Below the pieces are notes generated by a model that worked only from the letters and a program-made list of their open reading frames with translations, was not told the DNA's origin and searched no databases. Below, one piece after another: positions 8,516-15,261 of a stretch of 64,000 bases of DNA. The stretch covers positions 372,001 to 436,000 of the forward strand of contig NZ_JAMTCF010000006.1 in NCBI RefSeq assembly GCF_024171695.1, read 5' to 3'. Position 1 is the stretch's first letter; every line of letters starts with the position of its first letter. The position numbers were made by a program, and so were the translations under genes. This stretch comes from Actinosynnema pretiosum. Its GTDB lineage: Bacteria; Actinomycetota; Actinomycetes; Mycobacteriales; Pseudonocardiaceae.

Positions 8516-9342
8516 CGGACCGCTTCCTTCTCGCCTCGGTCGTAGGTGCTCAGGCCAGGCTGGTAGCTGCGCTTCTCGAACTGGCGCAGCGCGACGTTGA
8601 TCCACTCGTTGCCGCTCAGGCGGGACAGCTCCCAGAGCTTGGCCTGGTCGTAGTCGATGGCGGCGGGCAGGTCGAGCCGCGTGGTGCCCTCGTAGACCTG
8701 CTTGGCGAGCTGGAGGGTGATCGGGTTCTTCTTGACGATCTTGCCGACCAGCTCGTCGGTGGCCGCGTCCAGCTGGTCTGCGGGCACCGCGCGGTTGACC
8801 AGCCCGTGCCGCTCGGCGTCCTTTCCGGTCATCGCGTCACCGGTGAGGATGTAGTAGAGGGCCTGCTTCCGCGCCAGGTTGTGGGTCGCGGCCCAGGTCG
8901 CGCCGCCCGCCGGGAAGATCCCGAAGTTGATCTCGGACAGGCCGATCAGCGCGGTCTCCGATGCCACCGCGAGGTCGCACAGGCCGGTCACCAGGAACCC
9001 GCCGCCGAAGGCGAAGCCGTTGACCTTGGCGATGGTCACCGCCGGGAAGGCCTTGAGGCGCTTGAACCAGGTCAGCGCGACCATGTTGGTGCGGTGGAAC
9101 AGCTGCGGGTCGTCGAACGGCCGCAGGAAGCACTCCTCCAGGTCCATTCCCGAGCTGAAGCTGTCGCCGTTGCCGGTGACGACGACGGCTTTGACGGTGC
9201 CCGCTTCCTCGATGGCGTCCAGCGCCCGGTTCATGTCCCCGTGCATCTGGGGGTTCATGGCGTTCTTCTTGTCCGGGCGGTTGAGGTAAATGGTGGCCCT
9301 GGGGCCGTCGATCTCGACGTTCACGGTTTCCAGCGTGATCAT
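8512..9342 (-). CDS. Enoyl-CoA hydratase/isomerase family, p-hydroxycinnamoyl-CoA hydratase/lyase-like
   Basis: 276 aa crotonase-fold enzyme. It has the oxyanion-hole segments SSGMDLEEC and FAFGGGF and the catalytic region LSEINFGIFPAGG, which resembles the EIN-G pattern of hydroxycinnamoyl-CoA hydratase-lyases (Ech/HCHL). These convert feruloyl-CoA to vanillin plus acetyl-CoA. A long C-terminal helix region (AKLWELSRL...RSYQPGLSTYDRGEKEAV) also fits that subfamily. The ATG at 9342 has AGGAAGAGG upstream. It is the first gene of the operon, reading away from the divergent intergenic region with the UnbV2 gene. The lyase assignment rests on motif likeness plus the adjacent 4CL-like gene. Confidence 0.8.
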   Translation of the reverse strand: MITLETVNVEIDGPRATIYLNRPDKKNAMNPQMHGDMNRALDAIEEAGTVKAVVVTGNGDSFSSGMDLEECFLRPFDDPQLFHRTNMVALTWFKRLKAFPAVTIAKVNGFAFGGGFLVTGLCDLAVASETALIGLSEINFGIFPAGGATWAATHNLARKQALYYILTGDAMTGKDAERHGLVNRAVPADQLDAATDELVGKIVKKNPITLQLAKQVYEGTTRLDLPAAIDYDQAKLWELSRLSGNEWINVALRQFEKRSYQPGLSTYDRGEKEAVR

Positions 9343-9458
9343 GCCTGACCTCTTCCTGGTGGGGACGACCCGCGGCACGAGGATCACACGGCGGGCATTG
9401 CCCGCACTTCTCGCCGATTGCCTTTCCGGGCAAGCGGTTCCGGGCTCCGCGCGCGCGT

Positions 9459-9535
9459 GTTGTCGTGGGCGCCCCCGACAACGCGCGCCGACAACGCGCA
9501 CTACCGATTTCAGATCGCAAGCAGTTCGGTTGTCG
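9459..9535. promoter_or_regulatory. Cluster of four GTTGTCG half-sites in the divergent promoter region
   Basis: In the 388-bp gap between the hydratase/lyase gene (minus) and unbV copy 2 (plus), the heptamer GTTGTCG occurs at 9459-9465 and 9529-9535 and its complement at 9476-9482 and 9489-9495. The first pair forms an inverted repeat. The outer sites are 70 bp apart, about seven helical turns. A shared regulator controlling both operons is the simplest reading. The remainder of 9343-9730 shows no gene. Confidence 0.5.
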
Positions 9536-9730
9536 AAGTAGTGATCGGGGTGGTGGTCGAATGGGGTGAGCAAGTCCGGAGTAGCCCCGCCGCGATCGGC
9601 TCTGCGACTCTTTTTCCGTTCGCCCGCCCGGAAACCCGCCCGCGCCGTCCCGGCGCACTGGCGCGGGTCCCGCGCGCACCCCGGCCGCGCGGGCGTCGCG
9701 GCAACCCCGTCCCCGGAAGGAGCCACCCCC

Positions 9731-11698
9731 GTGTCCTCCACAGCCCGATGGCTGCGCGGGCAACTGCCCGGCGCGCTGGCGCTGGTGCTCGTCGCGGCCT
9801 CGTTCACCGCGGCCAGGTCGCCGGAGGTGTCCGCGCAGGAGCGGCGGGACCTCGCCTCCCGCTTCGGGTTCGCCCCCGCCTCGATCGCACTGCCCGGCGG
9901 GTTCACCCAGCGCTCGATCCGCCCGGTGAACCAGCGCTACGCGCACATCAACGCGTGGATCTCCTCGGTCGGCTCGGCGGTGGCGCTGAACGACCTGGAC
10001 GGCGACGGGCTGTCCAACGACCTGTGCTACGTGGACGTGCGCACCGACCAGGTCGTCGTCTCGCCCGCCCCCGTCGCGGGCGAGGCGGCCCGCTACGAGC
10101 CGTTCGCCCTGTCCTCCGGGTCGCTCCCGGTCGACGACGTGATGGCGCCGATGGGCTGCGTGCCCGGCGACTTCAACGAGGACGGCCGGATCGACCTGCT
10201 GGTCTACCTGTGGGGTCGCACGCCGATCCTGCACCTGGCCAGGGCGGACGCCACCGCTCTCGCGCAGGACGCGTACGAGCCGGTGGAACTGGTGCCGGGC
10301 AACGGCTCCGGGACCTACGACGGGCCGCGCTGGAACTCGAACTCGGCGACGGTCGCGGACTTCGACGGCGACGGCCACGACGACGTCCACATCGGCAACT
10401 ACTTCCCGGACGGCCCGGTGCTCGACCCGGCGCAGAGCACCGGCGTGGAGATGAACGCCTCCATGTCCAGCGCGCTCAACGGCGGCGAGGACCACGTGCT
10501 GCGCTGGACCGGCGGCAGCGAGGGCGGGCGGCCGACCGCGAGCTTCGAGCTCGCCGAGGGCGTGATCCCGGACGAGGCCTCGCGCGGCTGGGCGCTGGCG
10601 TCGGGCTCCAACGACCTGGACGGCGACCTGCTGCCCGAGCTGTACCTGGCGCACGACTTCGGCCCGGACCGCTTGCTGCACAACGAGTCCACGCCCGGCA
10701 GCATCCGGTTCCGGATCGCCGAGGGCTCGCGCGGGCCGATGGAGCCGAAGTCGAAGAACGTCGGCCAGGACTCGTTCAAGGGCATGGGCGTGGACTTCGG
10801 CGACCTCAACGGCGACGGCGTGTACGACATGTACGTCAGCAACATCACCACCTCGTTCGGCATCGAGGAGTCGCACTTCGCGTTCCTGAGCACCACCGGC
10901 GACCGGTCGGAGGTGGCCCGCGAGCTGGGCGCCGGGCGCGCGGTGTGGGAGGACGAGAGCGCGCCGCTGCACGTGGCCTGGTCCGGCTGGGGCTGGGACG
11001 TCAAGCTCGCCGACTTCGACAACAGCGGCGGCCTGGAGATCGCGCAGGCCACCGGGTTCGTGAAGGGGCAGGTGAACCGCTGGCCGCAGCTGCAGGAGCT
11101 GGCGACCGCGAACGACGCGCTGCTGGCGAACCCGCTGTGGTGGCCGGTGGTCGGTCCCGGCGACGACGTCGGCGGGCACCAGCGGTTCGCGTTCTTCGCC
11201 CGCACCGGCGACGAGGGGTTCTTCAGCGACCTGTCGCACGAGCTGGGCCTTGACGTGCCGGTGCCCACGCGGGGCATCGCGACCGGGGACGTGGACGGGG
11301 ACGGCAGGCTCGACATGGCGGTGTCCCGGCAGTGGGAGGACCCGGTGTTCTACCGCAACACCTCGCAGCGGTCCGGGAACTTCCTGGGGCTGCGGCTGAC
11401 CCACGAGGGACAGCGCCCGGAAAGCGGTTTCCCCGGCGCGGGCTCGCCGGTGATCGGCGCGCAGGTGGAGGTGACGACCGCGTCGGGCCGGGTTCTGGTG
11501 AACCGGGTGGACGGCGGGAGCGGGCACTCCGGCAAGCGCGCCCACGAGGTCCACTTCGGACTGGGCGAGGACGACCGGGCGGTGCGCGCGCGGATCTCCT
11601 GGCGCGACCGGGACGGGCAGGCGCACGAGCAGGAGCTGTCGCTGGAGCCGGGCTGGCACGACCTGCGGCTGGGCGAGCGGGTCGAGGAGGGTGAGTGA
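9731..11698 (+). CDS. unbV: UnbV-like exported FG-GAP/ASPIC protein, copy 2
   Basis: 655 aa. A signal sequence (about residues 8-27) precedes seven or so FG-GAP repeats with canonical calcium loops (NDLDGDGLSND, ADFDGDGHDDVHIGNYF, GDLNGDGVYDMYVSNI, GDVDGDGRLDMAV) and an ASPIC/UnbV domain with DGGSGHSGKRAHEVHFGLG. It is clearly paralogous to the copy at 3121-5103, with shared blocks such as KDSFKGMGVDF / QDSFKGMGVDF and WSGWGWD. The GTG at 9731 is chosen because AAGGAG lies 8 nt upstream; upstream sequence in frame lacks family likeness. It is cotranscribed with a second UnbU. Role: the conserved but biochemically undefined E4 component of enediyne cassettes. Confidence 0.87.
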   Translation: MSSTARWLRGQLPGALALVLVAASFTAARSPEVSAQERRDLASRFGFAPASIALPGGFTQRSIRPVNQRYAHINAWISSVGSAVALNDLDGDGLSNDLCYVDVRTDQVVVSPAPVAGEAARYEPFALSSGSLPVDDVMAPMGCVPGDFNEDGRIDLLVYLWGRTPILHLARADATALAQDAYEPVELVPGNGSGTYDGPRWNSNSATVADFDGDGHDDVHIGNYFPDGPVLDPAQSTGVEMNASMSSALNGGEDHVLRWTGGSEGGRPTASFELAEGVIPDEASRGWALASGSNDLDGDLLPELYLAHDFGPDRLLHNESTPGSIRFRIAEGSRGPMEPKSKNVGQDSFKGMGVDFGDLNGDGVYDMYVSNITTSFGIEESHFAFLSTTGDRSEVARELGAGRAVWEDESAPLHVAWSGWGWDVKLADFDNSGGLEIAQATGFVKGQVNRWPQLQELATANDALLANPLWWPVVGPGDDVGGHQRFAFFARTGDEGFFSDLSHELGLDVPVPTRGIATGDVDGDGRLDMAVSRQWEDPVFYRNTSQRSGNFLGLRLTHEGQRPESGFPGAGSPVIGAQVEVTTASGRVLVNRVDGGSGHSGKRAHEVHFGLGEDDRAVRARISWRDRDGQAHEQELSLEPGWHDLRLGERVEEGE

Positions 11699-11699
11699 C

Positions 11700-12761
11700 G
11701 TGGCGGGCACGACGGCAGGCGCGGTGACGGGCACGACGACGGGCGTGGTGGCGACGGGGCAGGGTGCGGGCGCGCCGAGGCACGACCCGAAGGTGACCAC
11801 CGCGCTGCGGCGGTTCGCGATCTCGATCAGCGTGTTCAACGCGCTCGGCTACACCGTGCTCGGGTTCGAGCAGCCGTGGCTGTGGCCGTTCATCGCGGTG
11901 CTCACCGGCTACTCGGTGGAGCTGCTGCTGGAGGCGGTGTCGGCGCGGCAGGAGGGCAGGGCGCCCAGGTTCGCGGGCGGCGGGGCTCGCGGGCTGGCGG
12001 ACTTCCTGCTGCCCGCGCACATCACCAGCCTCGCGGTGAACATGCTGACCTACGTCAACGACCGGGTCTGGGTGATGGTGTTCGGCGTGGTGGTGGCGGT
12101 CGGCGCGAAGTGGGTGCTGCGGGCGCCGGTGCGCGGGCGGCTGCGGCACTTCATGAACCCGTCGAACTTCGGGATCACGGTGATCCTGCTGGTGTTCCCG
12201 TGGGCGTCGACCGCGCCGCCGTACCACTTCACCGAGCACGTCGGCACGTTCTGGGACTGGGTGATCCCGCTGATCATCCTGGTGGCCGGGTCGATGCTGA
12301 ACGGGGCGCTGACCGGCCGGATGTGGCTGATCCTGGCCTGGCTGCTGGGCTTCGCGGTGCAGGCGGTGGTGCGCGGGGTGCTGCTGGACGTGTCGATCCC
12401 GGCCGGGCTGGGGATGATGACCGGGGTGGCGTTCATCCTGTTCACCAACTACATGGTGACCGACCCCGGCACCTCGCCGTCGCGCCCGGCGTCGCAGGTG
12501 GCGTTCGGCGGCGGGGTGGCGCTGGTGTACGGGGTGCTGATGGGCATGAGCATCCCGTACGGGATCTTCTTCGCCACCGCGATCGTGTGCCTGGTGCGCG
12601 GCGGTTTCCTGTGGGCGCTGCACTTCGTGGACCGCTCGCGCGAGCAGGCGGCGGCGCGGGTCGCGGCCGAGCGGGCGGCGGCGGTGGGCCCGGCGGCGGA
12701 CCCGGTGCTGGACGGCGCGCCGAGCGGCCTGCCCGGCGGGGCGCGGGTGGCCGCGGGCTGA
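11700..12761 (+). CDS. unbU: UnbU-like (RnfD/NqrB-type) membrane protein, copy 2
   Basis: 353 aa polytopic membrane protein, homologous over its length to the copy at 2120-3124. It shares GFEQPWLWPFIAVL, LLPAHITSLAVNML, MNPSNFGIT, GMMTGVAF and FTNYMVTDPGTSP. The GTG at 11700 is preferred because GAGGAGG (11684-11690) is 9 nt upstream; a GTG at 11691 in the same frame directly abuts that site. The start lies 1 nt after the unbV stop, so the two are coupled. An extra alanine-rich tail of about 40 residues is absent from copy 1. Two terminator hairpins follow. Confidence 0.85.
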   Translation: MAGTTAGAVTGTTTGVVATGQGAGAPRHDPKVTTALRRFAISISVFNALGYTVLGFEQPWLWPFIAVLTGYSVELLLEAVSARQEGRAPRFAGGGARGLADFLLPAHITSLAVNMLTYVNDRVWVMVFGVVVAVGAKWVLRAPVRGRLRHFMNPSNFGITVILLVFPWASTAPPYHFTEHVGTFWDWVIPLIILVAGSMLNGALTGRMWLILAWLLGFAVQAVVRGVLLDVSIPAGLGMMTGVAFILFTNYMVTDPGTSPSRPASQVAFGGGVALVYGVLMGMSIPYGIFFATAIVCLVRGGFLWALHFVDRSREQAAARVAAERAAAVGPAADPVLDGAPSGLPGGARVAAG

Positions 12762-12773
12762 GCCGGATTGCCT

Positions 12774-12815
12774 GGGCGCGCCGCTCCTCCCCGCGTGGGG
12801 AGGAGCGGCGCGCCC
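12774..12815 (+). terminator. Hairpin terminator after unbU copy 2
   Basis: Perfect 19-bp arms (12774-12792 and 12797-12815) with a 4-nt loop begin 12 bp after the unbU stop. There is no T-tract. Confidence 0.7.
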
Positions 12816-12837
12816 GTGCGCGGGTCGGACTTCCCCA

Positions 12838-12887
12838 CGCACGGCTGAGGCCCACCGCTCCGGGGAGCGGTGGGCCTCAGCCGTGCG
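12838..12887 (-). terminator. Very long hairpin terminator of the AraC gene
   Basis: Perfect 24-bp arms (12838-12861 and 12864-12887) flank a 2-nt centre, ending directly at the AraC gene stop (12889). Together with the hairpin at 12774-12815 it insulates two convergent transcripts. Confidence 0.7.
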
Positions 12888-12888
12888 C

Positions 12889-13689
12889 TCAGCCTGCGGC
12901 GGTCGCGGCGAGCACGATGGTGCGGATGTCGACCAGCGCCAGCAGCACCGGCGGGTCCAGGACGCCCCTCGGCCGCAGGTCCAGGTCGATCCGCTCGACC
13001 AGCTCCCCCGGCGGCACCGTCACGGGCCCGGCGGAGGCGACCGACGGGGGTTCGGCGGTCGCCCGCGCGGGCTTGCCCGCGAAGGACGGGTAGGCCGTCG
13101 TGGACAGCACGTGCCAGGTCCCCGGCGGCACGTCGGTGATCGTGTACGGGCCGGTGCGGTCGAGCACCGTGCAGCGGGCCGGGGCGCCCTGCGGGATCAG
13201 GTCGGGGAACAGGCCGACGAAGATCGGGCCGGGCACGTCGCCGCAGGGCGCGCCGACCCTGCCGCGCACCTCGCCGAGCCCGCCGCCCTCGGCGGCTGGG
13301 CCGACCGGGCTGGAGGCGGCGACGAGCGCGGACGTCCGGGGCGGGAAGCCGCCGAGCTGGCGGTAGGTGGTGGGCGAGACGCCGACGCTGGCGCGGAAGC
13401 GGGAGCTGAACGTGCCGACGCTCGTGTAGCCGACGCGGTGGCTGATGTCGGTGACGGTGAACGTGGTGGACACCAGCAGCCGCTTGGCCTCCTGCAGCCG
13501 CATCGCGGACAGGAACCGCCCCGGCGAGACGCCGGTGACGCGCTGGAAGACCCTGGAGAAGTGGAACTTGCTGTACATCGCCGCTCGGGCCATGTCGTCG
13601 ATGGTGAACTGCTCGCCCATGCTGCTGCGCATGAATTCGATGACGCGACCGACTGCCTGTTCCACGACTTCCTCCACCTGGGCTCCCAT
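12889..13689 (-). CDS. AraC family transcriptional regulator with C-terminal beta-rich domain
   Basis: 266 aa. The AraC-type double helix-turn-helix is at the N-terminus (about residues 12-112: FTIDDMARAAMYSKFHFSRVF and ISHRVGYTSVGTFSSRFRASVGVSP). About 150 residues follow that contain PIFVGLFPDLIPQG and YTITDVPPGTWHVL, a carboxypeptidase-regulatory or transthyretin-like beta pattern. The order, DNA-binding domain first, is reversed from classical AraC. The ATG at 13689 is chosen because a promoter at 13781-13809 lies between it and more upstream starts. It may regulate the neighbouring Unb genes, but no target site was identified. Confidence 0.8.
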   Translation of the reverse strand: MGAQVEEVVEQAVGRVIEFMRSSMGEQFTIDDMARAAMYSKFHFSRVFQRVTGVSPGRFLSAMRLQEAKRLLVSTTFTVTDISHRVGYTSVGTFSSRFRASVGVSPTTYRQLGGFPPRTSALVAASSPVGPAAEGGGLGEVRGRVGAPCGDVPGPIFVGLFPDLIPQGAPARCTVLDRTGPYTITDVPPGTWHVLSTTAYPSFAGKPARATAEPPSVASAGPVTVPPGELVERIDLDLRPRGVLDPPVLLALVDIRTIVLAATAAG

Positions 13690-13780
13690 CCTCGCGTGCG
13701 GAGGCGAAAACGCGCCCGCGCCGCGCCACGACGCGTTAGCGAAAACAATTTCGGCGACTCCGGGCCCAACTAATCCACCT

Positions 13781-13809
13781 GCTATATTTCCGGAAGCTAC
13801 CTGACCCAA
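13781..13809 (-). promoter_or_regulatory. Predicted promoter of the AraC gene
   Basis: On the minus strand, TTGGGT (13804-13809) and TATAGC (13781-13786) are separated by 17 bp. Transcription would start near 13774, giving an 85-nt leader before the ATG at 13689. The match stands out because this short stretch is AT-rich in otherwise GC-rich DNA. Confidence 0.5.
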
Positions 13810-14681
13810 ACAACCTCCGCAAGCAGCGAATACGGCTCCCGATTCCGCCGTTCGCGATCACTCCGCGAACCGGCGGATGATCTTGACATTGCCTTCAGCC
13901 TCACCCCGGAGGGTGACCCGATAAATTATTTTCATCACCCGGCGCCCGGTGTTTGCTAGACCTTCCGAGTGAGTGCGCGCCGAATCCGGTAGCCGAGCGC
14001 AGTCGGACAATCCGCACCGACCGGACCGTTCCGGCGAGACCCGGATCCGACCCCCTCCACCGGAACGCCCGGCCGCGGGGCGGCACGGGGCAGCGGCGAC
14101 GCCGTCATCCGCCCCAGCGGGGTCGGCGGTCGCCGCGCGCGGAGGCCCGCCACCTCAGCGAACAGTCCGCTCCGGATGGCGCGGGGCGCGGCGGGGTCCA
14201 CTGCGGACCGGTCGCGCGGCGGCCATCGGGAGGACGAATGGCGCGGCACCGTCCAAGCGCGACCGGTCCCGCTCGGACCGTCGCGCCGCACCTCACGCCC
14301 GTTCTCCCGCTTCGAAGCGCGGAAACCGCACTGGTGCGGACGGGGTGTGAACGATCACGACCGGCCCAACAAGGCGCCGCGACCGGTTCCGCGAGCACCG
14401 ACCGCGCGGGGCACTTCGGAGATCCGCCAACCGACCGGCGGGTAACCTCCGCGCTTCTCGGAACGGGCCCGAACCCCATCCTGGCACCGAACGCCGCTCG
14501 GGTTTCTCCGAGGTTGCCCAATCGGCGCGAACCCGTTCTCCCGAGCCGCCGCGACCGATAATCTGGCTGGTCAGGAACGGTCCGCAGTTCCGAAACCGCC
14601 CGGCTCAAGAAAGAGCGGCACCGGAACGAGCGGCGCCGGAACGAGCAGCACCCGACCGGGACAACCGATCCAGGAGGAACA
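13810..14681. other. Non-coding stretch of about 0.9 kb
   Basis: No open frame here has actinomycete codon bias, a ribosome site and protein-like composition together; frames across it are arginine/proline-rich and mutually overlapping. It contains an AT-rich patch (13919-13935) and a TTGACA at 13883-13888 whose distance to that patch (about 30 bp) is wrong for a sigma-70 promoter. The promoter for the downstream plus-strand genes probably lies in its right part; CAGGAGG at 14671-14677 is their ribosome site. Confidence 0.4.
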
Positions 14682-15257
14682 GTGGTCGACGCGTCGTTAC
14701 CCACCCGCTCCGGCGCCCGCCTCACCGGCGCGGCGCTCAACACGCGCTGGCACAAGCCCGCGCTGTACGCCTTCACCGCCATCGTGGTCGCGCACTGGGC
14801 GGAGCACCTGGCGCAGGCGTACCAGATCTACGTGCTGGGCTGGCCGACCCCGAGGGCGGGCGGCGTGCTCGGGCTGTGGTTCCCGTGGCTGGTCAAGTCC
14901 GAGGTGATGCACTACGGCTTCGCCCTGGTGATGCTGGTGTTCCTCTTCGCGCTGCGGAAGGGGTTCACCGGCCGGTCGCGCAAGTGGTGGGACCTCACGC
15001 TGGGACTCCAGTTCTGGCACCACTTCGAGCACCTGCTGCTGATCGTGCAGGCGTCGACGGGCGCGTACCTGCTCGGCAAGCCGGTGCCCACGAGCGTGAT
15101 CCAGCTGATCGTGCCGAGGGTGGAGCTGCACCTGTTCTACAACTTCCTGGTGACCGTGCCGATGGTCGTCGCGGTGGTCAAGCACATGCGGCCGACCCCG
15201 GAGGAGCGCGCGGGCATGGCCTGCTCCTGCGCCGCCCCGGCGACCTCGGCGGCCTGA
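14682..15257 (+). CDS. Membrane protein with conserved histidine clusters, function unknown
   Basis: 191 aa with about four hydrophobic segments. Histidine pairs sit at membrane borders: HWAEHLAQAY, VMHYGFAL, WHHFEHLLLI and ELHLFYN. The HxxxH/HHxxH arrangement resembles membrane di-iron or haem-binding proteins, but I do not recognise the family. The C-terminal tail is short and carries two cysteines (ACSCAAP). The GTG at 14682 has CAGGAGG 4 nt upstream. It is followed after 4 bp by the repeat-rich membrane protein, so the two form an operon. Membrane location is seen; metal binding is inferred. Confidence 0.7.
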   Translation: MVDASLPTRSGARLTGAALNTRWHKPALYAFTAIVVAHWAEHLAQAYQIYVLGWPTPRAGGVLGLWFPWLVKSEVMHYGFALVMLVFLFALRKGFTGRSRKWWDLTLGLQFWHHFEHLLLIVQASTGAYLLGKPVPTSVIQLIVPRVELHLFYNFLVTVPMVVAVVKHMRPTPEERAGMACSCAAPATSAA

Positions 15258-15261
15258 GCCG

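Noticed and set aside
8837..11839. 1000-residue open frame on the minus strand
   Set aside because: It lies antisense to unbV copy 2 and overlaps the hydratase gene. Its composition is Arg/Val/Pro/Gln-rich as expected for a shadow frame of GC-rich coding DNA.
1..12761. A full enediyne biosynthetic cluster
   Set aside because: Only UnbV, UnbU and accessory-like genes are present. PKSE, UnbL and TEBC are missing in the window, so the label cannot be supported.
13883..13930. TTGACA followed by an AT-rich ataaattatt as a promoter
   Set aside because: The gap is about 30 bp, too long for a sigma-70-type promoter, and no hexamer resembling a -10 lies at 16-18 bp.
13953..14782. Several 100-225-residue open frames in both strands between AraC and the His-rich membrane protein
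   Set aside because: Mutually overlapping, Arg/Pro-rich, no ribosome sites and no family likeness. Treated as non-coding.
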